NCBI GenBank assembly: GCA_013213745.1
Contig: JABSQH010000016.1
Coordinates: forward strand, 106,306 to 162,448
From: Ilumatobacteraceae bacterium
GTDB taxonomy: Bacteria > Actinomycetota > Acidimicrobiia > Acidimicrobiales > Ilumatobacteraceae
Length of the DNA stretch: 56,143 bases
Reading direction: 5' to 3'
Under the pieces are notes generated by a model, which did no database searches, had not been told where the DNA came from, and saw only the letters and a program-made list of their open reading frames with translations. Both the position numbers and the translations under genes were made by a program. Positions 25,586-34,598 of this stretch are shown here, piece by piece. The stretch's first letter is position 1; every line of letters begins with the position of its first letter.

Positions 25586-26431
25586 ATGACCTGGTTCACG
25601 GAGGTCTTCGAGCCGTCGTTCACCCAGCGTGCATTGATCGGCAGCTTGTTGGCCGTCGCCATCACCTCACTGGTCGGCACCTGGGTGGTGCTCCGTGGGT
25701 TGGCCTTCCTCGGCGACGCGCTCGCCCACGGGGTTGTTCCGGGCATCGCGCTCGCGGTGCTGTGGGGTTTCAGCTTGGTCATCGGCGCCTTTGTCGCCGC
25801 TGTCGTGATGGCTGCCGCAGTTGTCGTTGTCTCCTCGAAAACGTCGGTCCGAGAAGACACTGGGATCGGCCTGTTGTTCGTTGGGATGTTGTCACTCGGC
25901 ATCGTCATCGTGTCGCGAGTCCGATCGTTCAACACCGAGGTGACGTCGCTGTTGTTTGGCGATGTTCTCGGCGTGACGTGGGCTGACATTCGATTGCAAC
26001 TTGTGGCGCTTGTCGTCGTCGTCGTCGTGAGCGCGCTGATGTTCCGACCATTCATGGCGCTCACGTTCAACCGTGACAAGGCGCTCACGCTCGGGATGCG
26101 GCCCGGACTCGCGCACCTCGTGCTGATGGCCCTGGTGGCGGTCAGCATCGTCGCCAGCTTTCAAACGGTCGGCACGTTGCTCGTGTTCGGTCTCTTGGTC
26201 GGCCCGCCGGCAACCGCCGCGCTGCTCGTGCGGCGGGTGCCGACGATGATGCTGCTCTCGATGTTGTTCGGCTCGATCGCGGTGGTGGCTGGTCTCGTCG
26301 TCAGCTTTCACTACTCGACTGCGGGTGGAGCCACGATGTCGTTGTTCAGCGTGGTGCTGTTCTTTGTTGTCCTCGTCGTGCGCGAAGTGATCGCGGCGCT
26401 GACGCCAACGCCACCCGCGCCCGCTCACTGA
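25586..26431 (+). CDS. znuB: Zinc ABC transporter permease (ABC-3 family)
   Basis: 281 residues, about eight membrane spans. Starts MTWFTEVFEPSFTQRALIG; the ABC-3 signature GLAFLGDALAHGVVPGIAL and LLFVGMLSLGIVIVSRV are clear, as is VGTLLVFGLLVGPPATA. It forms the channel fed by ZnuA, 36 bp upstream, and energised by the divergent ZnuC. Confidence 0.92.
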   Translation: MTWFTEVFEPSFTQRALIGSLLAVAITSLVGTWVVLRGLAFLGDALAHGVVPGIALAVLWGFSLVIGAFVAAVVMAAAVVVVSSKTSVREDTGIGLLFVGMLSLGIVIVSRVRSFNTEVTSLLFGDVLGVTWADIRLQLVALVVVVVVSALMFRPFMALTFNRDKALTLGMRPGLAHLVLMALVAVSIVASFQTVGTLLVFGLLVGPPATAALLVRRVPTMMLLSMLFGSIAVVAGLVVSFHYSTAGGATMSLFSVVLFFVVLVVREVIAALTPTPPAPAH

Positions 26432-27091
26432 GATACCGTCGGCCTCGCCGATAGACGCAGGAGTCTCAACGAGCAGTCGTTTCGAGAGGCGCTCGACGAG
26501 ATCGGTCCGACGCTGATCGCCTGGCGCATCAGCTTCTTCCTCGTCGGCATGTATTGGGTCTGGCACCGCGACCTGTTCAACCGAGTGCGTTCGGTGAACC
26601 GCGATGTGGTCTGGCTCAACTTGGTGTTCCCCGTGCCGGTGTCGCTGATCCCCTTCGCGTCAGCCGTGCTCGGCGACGACCACGACGATCCGATCCCGCT
26701 GCGGCTGTACGGCCTCGTACCGGTCGCCGCGAGCCTCGCCAAGCTGTTGCTCTCCTGGTACGTCCACCACCGTCCGTATCTGCTGTCGGCGCCGGCCAGC
26801 CCGCGGTCGTTCCGCATCGGTGCCCTGATCTCGGCTGCGCCGATCGTGCTATACATCGCCGCGATCGCGGTCGCCGACGCTGCGCACCAGGCCAGTTTGA
26901 TTCTGTTCGTCGCCGTACCGGGTTCGTACTTCTTGCTGGTGACGCTGCTGCGCGACCGGCCAGCAGCTGCAGCGGACGCCGACCAGTTCTCGTCACCCGG
27001 GCGCGATGGAGCACGCGCACTCAGTGGGCGTGTTCCATGCCTCGCAAGCGGGCCCGACCTGCGACCCCCGAGAACGCGAACGCCAGGATGA
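26432..27091 (+). pseudogene. TMEM175-like (DUF1211) membrane channel, N-terminus lost
   Basis: The frame opens straight after the znuB stop and reads LNEQSFREALDEIGPTLIAW, FFLVGMYWVWHRDLFNRV, RDVVWLNLVFPVPVSLIPF. This is the middle and end of a TMEM175/DUF1211 potassium-channel repeat. The first membrane helix with its FSD filter motif is absent and no start codon precedes the match (the ATG at 26549 is internal). The last ~70 bases overlap the convergent permease gene. Likely a remnant; translational readthrough from znuB is not supported by any signal. Confidence 0.6.
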
Positions 27092-27881
27092 ACAGGGCGG
27101 CGCCGGTCAAGACGATCGTTGGGCCGGATGCGATGTCGAGGTGGTAGCTGAGGTTCATGCCGATCGCTCCGGTGAGCGCCCCGATCACGGTGGCGATGAT
27201 CAGCATCGTCGAGAATCGCGATGTGAGCAGGCGGGCGATCACCGCCGGCACGACCAGGGCCGCCGCGATGAGCGTCACGCCCATCACGTTCATCGTGACC
27301 AAGATCGCGGCGGCGAGCAGCAGCATCAGCACTGCATCGGTGAGGGTGACGCGCACTCCCGAGATCTCTGCGACTTCGGGATTGAACGTGACGAACAACA
27401 GACGTCGGTACGACACGACGATCGTGAGGACCGTGATCGCGGTAACGACGAGAATCAGCCAGACGTCGCCGATGCTGACGCCGAGGACGTTGCCGAACAG
27501 CGCGGCCTCGGCGTTGCGTTCGGTCGTCCCGAAGATCTGGACGAGCGCGAGCCCAAGAGCGAACGAAGCGGTCGTGACCACACCGATCGCGGCATCGGAA
27601 CCGACCGGGCGGCGGCGCGTGATGCCACCGATCATGAGCGCAGTGGCCAGCCCCCACACGCCTGCGCCGAGGAACACGTTGACGCCGAGCAGCGACGCAG
27701 CGGCGAATCCGCCGAAGATCGAGTGCGACAACCCGTGGCCGATGTAGCTCATCGATCGCAGCACGACGTAGCAGCCGATCAGCCCGCACAATGCACCGGC
27801 CACGGTGGCGACGATCAGGCCGTTGCGGAAGAACTCGAATTCGTAGGGCCGCAGCAGTTCGTCGATGGAGATGGCGATCAC
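27021..27881 (-). CDS. Second metal ABC transporter permease (ABC-3, Mn/Zn type)
   Basis: 286 residues with about eight spans. ABC-3 hallmarks: CYVVLRSMSYIGHGLSHSI, AAIGVVTTASFALGLALV, AEISGVRVTLTDAVLMLL and MGVTLIAAALVVPAVIARLL. It overlaps the stop of its ATPase gene by 4 bp and belongs to the operon binding protein - ATPase - permease read leftward. The C-terminus is His-containing (GMEHAH). Confidence 0.9.
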   Translation of the reverse strand: MIAISIDELLRPYEFEFFRNGLIVATVAGALCGLIGCYVVLRSMSYIGHGLSHSIFGGFAAASLLGVNVFLGAGVWGLATALMIGGITRRRPVGSDAAIGVVTTASFALGLALVQIFGTTERNAEAALFGNVLGVSIGDVWLILVVTAITVLTIVVSYRRLLFVTFNPEVAEISGVRVTLTDAVLMLLLAAAILVTMNVMGVTLIAAALVVPAVIARLLTSRFSTMLIIATVIGALTGAIGMNLSYHLDIASGPTIVLTGAALFILAFAFSGVAGRARLRGMEHAH

Positions 27882-28660
27882 GATGCGATGTCGATCGAGT
27901 CGGTCGGCGCGTCGACGATCACCGGCATCCCGGCGTGTTGCAGCACCTGCATCGGCGATCCGAAGGTCGCCTCGAGGTTGGCCGGTGTGAGCACCTCGGT
28001 GGGTCGGCCCTCACCGATCACCCGACCGTTGAGGCACACCACGTGTGGCAGGTGGGCGGCGATCCCGTTGAGGTCGTGTGTGGTGATGAGCACCGCCATA
28101 CCGGACTGACGCAGCTCGTCGAGCAGGTGCAGTACCTCGTGGCGGGTCTTGACGTCGAGGCCGCTGGTGGGCTCGTCGAGCAACAGCACGTCGGCGTCGG
28201 TCATCAGCGCGCGCGCCAGGAACATTCGTTGCTGTTGACCGCCTGACAGCGCCCGGATGTGCCGGTCGGCAAGGTCGGCGATCCCCAGCCGATCGAGCAC
28301 GTCGAGGAGCTTGTTGCGCTCCATCCGCCGTTCCTGCCGAGTCGACCAGAACTTCCGCAGCGGCCGCGTCCGTGCCATCAACACGCACTCGGTGACGGTG
28401 ACCGGGAAGTCCCAGTCGACCTTCTCGAGCTGCGGCACGAATCCGAACGACACGCCAGGGCCGCGCTCGACGGTGCCGTGCACGGGTTCGAGCGCGCCCG
28501 AGACTGCTCGCAGTAGGGTCGACTTTCCCGATCCCGACGGGCCGACGACTCCGATGAAGTCGCCACGCGAGATGTCGAGGTCGACCTCTTCGAGGACCGG
28601 CGTACCGTCGTACGAACACGTCACCCCTCGGGCGCTGAGGATCGGGCCTTGGGCGTGCAC
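27878..28660 (-). CDS. Second metal ABC transporter, ATP-binding protein
   Basis: 260 residues. Walker A GPSGSGKSTLLRAV, Q loop FVPQLEKVDWDFP (the 'vdwdfPvtV' phrase is typical of manganese/zinc importers), signature ALSGGQQQR, Walker B VLLLDEPTSGLD, H loop TTHD. Lies 4 bp after its binding-protein gene. Confidence 0.9.
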   Translation of the reverse strand: MHAQGPILSARGVTCSYDGTPVLEEVDLDISRGDFIGVVGPSGSGKSTLLRAVSGALEPVHGTVERGPGVSFGFVPQLEKVDWDFPVTVTECVLMARTRPLRKFWSTRQERRMERNKLLDVLDRLGIADLADRHIRALSGGQQQRMFLARALMTDADVLLLDEPTSGLDVKTRHEVLHLLDELRQSGMAVLITTHDLNGIAAHLPHVVCLNGRVIGEGRPTEVLTPANLEATFGSPMQVLQHAGMPVIVDAPTDSIDIAS

Positions 28661-28664
28661 GGGA

Positions 28665-29771
28665 CTACTGAGGGTACTCCGCGTTGTCCGGTGCGGCGCC
28701 GCAGATCTCGAAGGCTTCGAGCGCCGCCGGGTCGCCGCCCAACGCGTCGGTCATGGTGATGTAGTTCGACCGCATCAACCCGACCCACGAGTGGTCGTCG
28801 TCGCCCGGTTTGCCGGGAAGGTCGTCGTCGCGCAACGTGTCGACGTAGGTGCCGCCGGCCTCGCCGGCGATCTGGTCGAGCACGGGTGATGGGAACACCT
28901 CGGAGCCGAACAGCGCCGGGACCCCTGTGGCGCTGACCTGGTCGATGAGGTCGGCCACTTCACGCGGTGACGGATCGCCGAAATCAGCGGGCTGAATGGC
29001 ACCGATCACCTCGAAGCCATAGTTCTCCGCGAAGTACGCGTAAGCGTCGTGGTACGTGAGGAGCAGCTTGTTCTCCTCTGGAATCGTGTCGAAAGCCTCG
29101 CGCATCGCCGCATCGAGCCCGTCGACGCACTCGGCGAGCGTGTCGTAGTTGGCCGCATAGGCGTCGGCGTTGTCGGGGTCGACCTCGCTCATCGTGTCGC
29201 GGATGATCGCTGCGTAGTTGAGTGCGAGCGAGGGGTCGGTCCACAGGTGCGGGTTCGGCTTGCCCTCGTCCTCGGGGAAGGAGAAGTCGAACTTGTAGTC
29301 ATCGGGGTCGATCGTCTCGTCGCCGAGCTCGATGAGGGGTGTGTCATCGGGCTTGTTGGCCAACGCCAGTTCCTTGGTGGGCTCTTCGAGCACGAGGCCG
29401 TTGATGAAGATCACGTTGGCGTCGGTGACCAGCTCGGCAACGCTCGGCTGTGGTTCGAACGTGTGTGAGTTGGTGCCCTCGGGGACGATCCCGATGATCG
29501 CAGCGTTGTCGCCGATCACATTGGCTGCGAGCGAGGTGATGGGAGCGACGGTCGTTGCGACGACGAGGCCGGCTTCGGTGGAGTCACCGGACGTGTCGTC
29601 TGCAGAGTCGGCGTCATCGTCGTCGGAACCGCAGGCGGCGGCGACGAGACCGACCGTGACGGCCGTGGCCAGGATGCGGCGGCGGGTCGGCGACAAACGG
29701 GGGGACGGTGACAAGCGGGAGGAGCGAGAATGCACGGCGCACACGCTACCGCTATTGCGACTAGCTCGCAT
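28665..29771 (-). CDS. Second metal ABC transporter substrate-binding lipoprotein (A-I cluster)
   Basis: About 368 residues from ATG at 29771; the n-region would be unusually long (lipobox GLVAAAC at Cys47), so an internal start such as GTG at 29747 is possible. Metal ligands are His in SHTFEPQPS, His in PHLWTDPSL, His in TYHDAYAYF, and Glu in GSEVFPSPVLDQIAGEAGG. There is no His-rich loop, unlike ZnuA at 24413, which fits manganese or a high-affinity zinc role. It is divergent from a Fur-family gene 35 bp away. Confidence 0.88.
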   Translation of the reverse strand: MRASRNSGSVCAVHSRSSRLSPSPRLSPTRRRILATAVTVGLVAAACGSDDDDADSADDTSGDSTEAGLVVATTVAPITSLAANVIGDNAAIIGIVPEGTNSHTFEPQPSVAELVTDANVIFINGLVLEEPTKELALANKPDDTPLIELGDETIDPDDYKFDFSFPEDEGKPNPHLWTDPSLALNYAAIIRDTMSEVDPDNADAYAANYDTLAECVDGLDAAMREAFDTIPEENKLLLTYHDAYAYFAENYGFEVIGAIQPADFGDPSPREVADLIDQVSATGVPALFGSEVFPSPVLDQIAGEAGGTYVDTLRDDDLPGKPGDDDHSWVGLMRSNYITMTDALGGDPAALEAFEICGAAPDNAEYPQ

Positions 29772-29806
29772 CACCGTGTTGGGAGCAATACGTCTACGAT
29801 TCTGCG

Positions 29807-30232
29807 ATGGATGACCGGTCGGCCGAGGCACTGAACCGGCTGCGCCGCGTCGGTGGGCGGGTGACCCCGCAACGGCGGATCGTGATCGAAGCCCTGATCG
29901 ACGCACACCCGCATCCGTCAGCGGAGGACGTTGCCGAACGAATCGCCGAAGTGGCCCCGGAGATTCATCTCTCCACCGTGTACCGCACGCTGAACACGCT
30001 CACCGAGCTCGACGTGATCACCCACGTCCACCTCGATCACGGCCGGTCGGTGTATCACTTCGTCGACGACAGCGGGCCCCACCTCGTGTGTCGCAACTGC
30101 GGCGCGGTCGCCCATGTTCCCGCCGACACGTTCGGCGCCGTGAGTGACGAAGTGGCATCAGCCACCGGGTTCACGCTCGGACATGGCCACTTCGCGTGGT
30201 CGGCGACCTGCCCGGACTGCACGTCTGCCTGA
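29807..30232 (+). CDS. Fur-family metal-dependent repressor (Zur/Mur candidate)
   Basis: 141 residues. Winged helix with RVTPQRRIVIEALIDAHPH and EIHLSTVYRTLNTL, the dimerisation domain with the metal site HGRSVYHFVDDSGPHLVC, and two structural CxxC pairs (CRNC and CPDC). Placement next to two metal importers makes Zur the first choice, with the boxes at 24302 and 24373 as likely targets. Which metal it senses is inference. Confidence 0.88.
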   Translation: MDDRSAEALNRLRRVGGRVTPQRRIVIEALIDAHPHPSAEDVAERIAEVAPEIHLSTVYRTLNTLTELDVITHVHLDHGRSVYHFVDDSGPHLVCRNCGAVAHVPADTFGAVSDEVASATGFTLGHGHFAWSATCPDCTSA

Positions 30233-30252
30233 GAGGGCGCGACTGGCGCTGC

Positions 30253-30291
30253 GGTGAGCGAACAGGCCCCCTGTGGGCCGCTTTGCTCACC
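30253..30291. repeat. Hairpin repeat, family 2, copy a (bidirectional terminator)
   Basis: Outer arms GGTGAGC (30253-30259) and GCTCACC (30285-30291) enclose a nested GGCCC...GGGCC stem around CCTGT. It lies between the convergent fur and SDR stops. Related elements are at 31133 and 31199. Confidence 0.7.
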
Positions 30292-30317
30292 GATGCCGCC
30301 GGTCCCCTGTGGCCGGA

Positions 30318-31064
30318 CTACAACTGGAGGCCGCGCGTTGCGCCTCCGTCGACCAAGATGTTCGCCCCTGTGACGAAGCTCGCCCGGGGGCTGGCGACGA
30401 AGGTGACCACATCGGCGATCTCCTCGGGACGGGCCATGCGACCGAGCGGGTTCTCGCGCATCACCGACGCGAAGTACTTCGGGTGCTCCTGCTCGACCTG
30501 TTCCCACGATCCGCCGGGAAACTTGGTGTCGCCTGGCGACACGGCATTGACCCTGATGCCACGACGAGCGACCTTGAGCGCCAACGATTTGGCCAAACTG
30601 ACGGTGGCCGCCTTCATTGCGGCATACCCGGCAATCGCCGGCCATCCATTGCTGGCGGCGCGCGAGGCGATGTAGATCGCGTTGGCGTCGCTGTGGTCGT
30701 CCATGTGGGACAAGCCGGCGTCGACCAGCGACTGCGCGCCGACGATGTCGATGTCGAGCAGCGCCTGATAGTCGGGGGTGGCGAGGGCGCTCACATTCGA
30801 CACGACGATGTCGACGCCACCGAGTTGATCGGCGGCCCAGTCGACGAACGCAGCTGGTTCGCCGGCGACCGCCATGTCGGTCGGCCGCGCGTGGACCTCG
30901 CCCAGTTCACCGAGCTCGGAGGCTGTTGCCGTGAGCACGCCTTCGTTGCGTGCGCAGATCGCGAGCCGGGCTCCCTCGCCCAGCATGCTCGCCGCGATCG
31001 CCCGACCGATGCCCTTGCTGGCGCCGGTGACGATCACCCGTTTACCCGCGAGTCCCAGATCCAT
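30318..31064 (-). CDS. Short-chain dehydrogenase/reductase (SDR)
   Basis: 248 residues, classical SDR. Cofactor motif VTGASKGIGRAIA, NAG replaced by NVSAL, catalytic Ser of IASRAAS with Tyr-x3-Lys in YAAMK, then VSPGDTKFPGG. The C-terminal GANILVDGGATRG is standard. Arg in CARNEG favours NADP(H). The substrate is an alcohol, sterol or acyl thioester not predictable from sequence. Flanked on both sides by family-2 hairpins. Confidence 0.88.
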   Translation of the reverse strand: MDLGLAGKRVIVTGASKGIGRAIAASMLGEGARLAICARNEGVLTATASELGELGEVHARPTDMAVAGEPAAFVDWAADQLGGVDIVVSNVSALATPDYQALLDIDIVGAQSLVDAGLSHMDDHSDANAIYIASRAASNGWPAIAGYAAMKAATVSLAKSLALKVARRGIRVNAVSPGDTKFPGGSWEQVEQEHPKYFASVMRENPLGRMARPEEIADVVTFVASPRASFVTGANILVDGGATRGLQL

Positions 31065-31132
31065 GTGCCCTCCCCATCGACATCGTGCCTACAGATGGTG
31101 TCAGGCCGCCACCCGCGGCGTGCCGATTAACG

Positions 31133-31173
31133 AGCGGTGGGCCAAAGCGCCCCCTGTCGGCCCCTTCGCTCAC
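31133..31173. repeat. Hairpin repeat, family 2, copy c (degenerate)
   Basis: The right arm (CCCTGTCGGCCCCTTCGCTCACC) matches copies a and b, but the left arm reads GAGCGGTGGGCCAAAGCG and no longer pairs fully. It lies 60-110 bases upstream of the SDR start. Confidence 0.55.
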
Positions 31174-31198
31174 CGGTGGCGTGCGCGCCCATGCCGCA

Positions 31199-31235
31199 GT
31201 GAGCGAATGGGCTCCCTGTCGGCCTTTTCGCTCAC
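31199..31235. repeat. Hairpin repeat, family 2, copy b, overlapping the aldo/keto reductase stop
   Basis: GTGAGCGAA (31199-31207) pairs perfectly with TTCGCTCAC (31227-31235) around TGGGCTCCCTGTCGGCCTT. The minus-strand TGA of the reductase at 31232-31234 is part of the right arm, so the hairpin begins inside the stop codon and probably terminates that transcript. Confidence 0.75.
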
Positions 31236-32206
31236 CGGAAGCCGACGGGCTGACGGGTGGTGTAGCCCGCTTCGAGGCGGGTGATCTGGTCGTCGGTGAG
31301 TTCGACGTCGAGCGCGGCAACGGCGTCGTCGATGTGGTGTGGTTTGGTGGCGCCGATGATGGGCGCGTCGACGCCTGGCGTGCCGAGCACCCACGCCAGC
31401 GCCACTTGCGCACGACTCACGCCGTGCTCGTCGGCGATGGTGGCGACCTCGTCGACGATCGCCCGGTCGCTGTCGAGATACAACGTCGCGCCGAACTCAT
31501 CGGTCTCGGAGCGAGTGGTGGTGGCGTCCCACTCGCGCGTCAGCTTGCCCCGCGCCAGTGGGCTCCAGGGGATCAGCCCGACACCTTGGTCGCGGCACAA
31601 CGGGAGCATCTCGCGCTCCTCCTCGCGGTGCAGGAGGTTGTAGTGGTTCTGCATCGACACGAACCGGGTCCAACCGTGCTGATCCGCGACGAACAGTGCC
31701 TTCGCGAACTGCCACGCCCACATCGACGACGCGCCGATGTAACGAACCTTCCCCGCCTTCACCACGTCGTGGAGTGCCTCCATCGTTTCCTCGATCGGCG
31801 TGTGGCGGTCCCATCGGTGGATCTGATAGAGGTCGACGTAGTCGGTGCCGAGGCGGTGCAGGCTGGCATCGATCTCGGTCATCACCGCCTTGCGCGAGAG
31901 ACCGGCGGCGGTGCGCTCGCCCGCTCGCATGTTCCCGCACAACTTCGTGGCGATCACGATCTCCTCGCGCTTGGCCATGTCGCGCAGCGCCGTGCCGACG
32001 ATCTCCTCGCTCGAACCGAGCGAGTACACGTTGGCTGTGTCGAAGAAGTTGATGCCTGCCTCGAGAGCCTGTTTGATGAACGGTCGACTCTCGGCCTCGT
32101 TCAACGACCACGGATGTGTCCCGCGATCGGGTTGCCCGTAGCTCATGCAGCCGAGGCAGATCCGCGACACCTCGAGGCCGGTCGTTCCGAGTCGTGTGTA
32201 CTCCAT
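31232..32206 (-). CDS. Aldo/keto reductase
   Basis: 324 residues from ATG at 32206; ATG at 32218 is an alternative. TIM-barrel AKR of the YajO/GSP69-like group: LGTTGLEVSRICLGCMSYG, catalytic Asp and Tyr in FFDTANVYSLGSSEEIVG, Lys in IATKL, His in YQIHRWD, and cofactor region IPWSPLARGKL and GVSRAQVALAWVL. It reduces aldehydes or ketones with NADPH. Single transcription unit ended by the family-2 hairpin. Confidence 0.92.
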   Translation of the reverse strand: MEYTRLGTTGLEVSRICLGCMSYGQPDRGTHPWSLNEAESRPFIKQALEAGINFFDTANVYSLGSSEEIVGTALRDMAKREEIVIATKLCGNMRAGERTAAGLSRKAVMTEIDASLHRLGTDYVDLYQIHRWDRHTPIEETMEALHDVVKAGKVRYIGASSMWAWQFAKALFVADQHGWTRFVSMQNHYNLLHREEEREMLPLCRDQGVGLIPWSPLARGKLTREWDATTTRSETDEFGATLYLDSDRAIVDEVATIADEHGVSRAQVALAWVLGTPGVDAPIIGATKPHHIDDAVAALDVELTDDQITRLEAGYTTRQPVGFR

Positions 32207-32229
32207 CACTTGGACCATACGCTCGGTCT

Positions 32230-33042
32230 TTGAGCGATGCGACTGGCCGGGCGGCGGCACGACGTTGGGATGAACTCTTGGCCGCGCACCCGCAGACCAC
32301 CGACTATCTCATCGACCGCCAACGCTCCCCGTCGCTGCAGAGTCACGGCCACCCGCTCTGCTCGGTGGCCCGTCCGGTGTTCATCTCCCGCCCGTGGGTG
32401 CTCGATGCGCTCGACGAGTCGCAGCCGCTCATCGCTGCGCTCCGTCATGACGCGGTGTGCATGGTGAACTCGTTTCGTGCCGAGCTGATGGCGAACAAGG
32501 CGCTGTTCGCACTCCCGACCGACCCGGATCTCGAGCTCGGCCTCACGGCATCACAGCGGGCGGCGGTCGATGCCCACGTTCCGTAGGGACGCATCGTGCG
32601 CGATCAGCGAACAAAGGCGCCTACCGGTGGCGACGTCGACCTCCTCGAATGGACCGATGCCAACCGTGAGCAGCTCGTGATCAAGCCGACCCACGATGCG
32701 GCGGCGCACGGCGTCGTCCTCGGCCGGGAGACCGACAGCGTCGGCTGGAGGGCGGCGATCGATCGAGCCCTCGACGGTGACCACATCGTGCAACGTCGGA
32801 TCGAGACTCCAGCGACGGAGTTCCCGCTGATCGACGGTGGTCGGGGGGAGCTGATCCAAGACACCGACCCGTTCGTGTTCGATGGTGAACTGACGACCTT
32901 CTGTAGTCGGCTGGGTAGCACCGGCGTGACCAACGTGTCGGCTGGCGTCTCGCGCGAGCCCAGTGTGATCGTGAACAGCTCGGACGGACACTTCCCGGTA
33001 GCAGCCGTGCGCGACCGATCGTCGACAATGGCGCATGGCTGA
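32230..33042 (+). pseudogene. Circularly permuted ATP-grasp protein interrupted by a TAG codon
   Basis: Two ORFs in the same frame are separated by a single TAG at 32584-32586. Read through, they give VCMVNSFRAELMANKALFAL, then DAHVP-stop-GRIVRDQ, DLLEWTDANREQLVIKPTHD, GVVLGRETDSVGW and FCSRLGSTGVTNVSAG. In this family the residue after HVP is Trp, so a TGG-to-TAG nonsense change fits exactly. The start (TTG at 32230) is a guess and the N-terminal part is shorter than in relatives. Such proteins ligate amines to peptides or acids. Probably inactive. Confidence 0.7.
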
Positions 33043-33469
33043 TCTCCAGATGACCGATGACGAACGACAGCAGTTCCTCGCCGACCTCCACGTCGGCGTG
33101 CTCGGTATCGAACGCGCCGACGGACCACCGTTGGTCGTGCCGGTCTGGTACGACTACAACGCCGGCGGTGACGTCGAGGTGTACACGGGTGCCGACTCGC
33201 TCAAGGGGCGCCTCGCCGCAGCGGCCGCCCGCGGGTCGCTCTGTGCCCAGACGGAGTCGTTGCCGTACAAGTACGTCACGGTCGAAGGACCGGTCATGCT
33301 CGAGCCGCTCGTCGAGGCCGACCTCGAGAAGCTGTCGGCGATGGCCATCCGCTACCTCGGCGAGGAGCTGGGCGCCGGTTACGCCGCCGGACAATCGATC
33401 GAGGGCCAGGTGCGACTGCGACTGTGGCCCCAGCGTTGGCTGAGCGTGGACTACGGCAGGCAATTCTGA
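33035..33469 (+). CDS. PPOX-class (split-barrel) F420/FMN-dependent oxidoreductase
   Basis: 144 residues. Split-barrel pattern FLADLHVGVLGIER, PPLVVPVWYDYNAGGDVEVY, LKGRLAAAAARGSLCAQTE, KYVTVEGPVMLEP and VRLRLWPQRWLSVDYG. The fold binds FMN or F420 at a dimer interface; the F420 group is the more likely in this lineage. It overlaps the ATP-grasp pseudogene end by 8 bp. Confidence 0.85.
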   Translation: MADLQMTDDERQQFLADLHVGVLGIERADGPPLVVPVWYDYNAGGDVEVYTGADSLKGRLAAAAARGSLCAQTESLPYKYVTVEGPVMLEPLVEADLEKLSAMAIRYLGEELGAGYAAGQSIEGQVRLRLWPQRWLSVDYGRQF

Positions 33470-33547
33470 GCACCGCGAACCCGACTGACTCGGCCGCTGC
33501 GCCGCGCAGTGGGTACGTTCGCTCGCAGCACTGACGAGAGGATTGCG

Positions 33548-34582
33548 ATGAAGATCTCCACCACCATCGGGTTCAACGGCGACCCCCAACAACTGGCCAA
33601 ACAAGCAAAGGATCTGGAGTCCGCAGGCGTCGACCTGTTGTGGGGCGCCGAGATCTACGGCTACGACCTCGTGTCGACTCTGGCGTACCTCGCCGCCGAG
33701 ACATCGACGGTTCAATTGATGACCGGCATCATCCCCCTCTACTCGCGCAGCCCGTCGTTGATCGCGCAGACCGCAGCGACGCTCGACGCCTTGTCTGGCG
33801 GACGCTTCGTACTCGGCCTGGGATCGTCTGGGCCCCAGGTCATCGAAGGCTGGCACGGGGTGCCCTTCGAGAAGCCGCTCGCCCGTACTCGCGACACCAT
33901 CGACATCTGCCGCAAGGTGTGGAGCGGCGAGAAGGTCGCCCACGAGGGTCGGGTGTACAGCCTGCCGCTCCCCGAGGGCGGGACCGGCCTCGGCAAGCCG
34001 ATCAAGTTCATGAATCGGCCGCCTGAGAAGGACATCCCCATCGCGCTGGCCACGATCGGGCCGAAGAACGTCGAGTTGACCGCCGAGGTCGCCGACATCT
34101 GGCAGACCATCCACTTCGTTCCCGACCGCTTTGAGCAGGTGTGGGGCGAGTCGTTGGCGGCCGGCACAGCCAAGCGCGACGCCGACAAGGCCCCGCTGGA
34201 GATCCTTGCGGGCGGCACCGTTGCGCTCGGGTCGGGCCCGCACGTCGACGAGGCCCGCGAAGCAGCTCGTGGCCTGATCGGCTTCTACGTCGGTGGCATG
34301 GGCGCCAAGTCGAAGAACTTCTACAACGACCTGTTCAAGCGTTACGGCTGGGAGCAGGAGGCCGAGGAGATCCAGGACCTGTTCCTGTCCGGTAAGCGCG
34401 GCGAGGCCATCGCTGCCGTACCCGATGAGTACCTCGACCTGTCGGCGCTGATCGGTGACGAGGGTCATGTGCGCGAGCGCATCCAGGTGTTCAAGGACGT
34501 GGGTGTGTCGTACCTCAACGTGCAGCCGCACGGGCCGGACCCGCTGGCGACGATCGAGAAGGTCAAGGCCTGGGCGGAGTAG
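33548..34582 (+). CDS. LLM-class F420-dependent oxidoreductase
   Basis: 344 residues from ATG at 33548, with GAGAGGA seven bases upstream. Luciferase-like TIM barrel: AGVDLLWGAEIYGYD, LMTGIIPLYSRSPSLIAQTAATLDALSGGRFVLG with the family's conserved G-F-x-L-G-x-G-x-S-G-P, and VSYLNVQPHG near the end. It would transfer hydride from F420H2 or oxidise an alcohol. It begins a run of four co-directional genes ending in gdhA. Confidence 0.9.
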   Translation: MKISTTIGFNGDPQQLAKQAKDLESAGVDLLWGAEIYGYDLVSTLAYLAAETSTVQLMTGIIPLYSRSPSLIAQTAATLDALSGGRFVLGLGSSGPQVIEGWHGVPFEKPLARTRDTIDICRKVWSGEKVAHEGRVYSLPLPEGGTGLGKPIKFMNRPPEKDIPIALATIGPKNVELTAEVADIWQTIHFVPDRFEQVWGESLAAGTAKRDADKAPLEILAGGTVALGSGPHVDEAREAARGLIGFYVGGMGAKSKNFYNDLFKRYGWEQEAEEIQDLFLSGKRGEAIAAVPDEYLDLSALIGDEGHVRERIQVFKDVGVSYLNVQPHGPDPLATIEKVKAWAE

Positions 34583-34598
34583 CGGGGCTGGGTTGATC

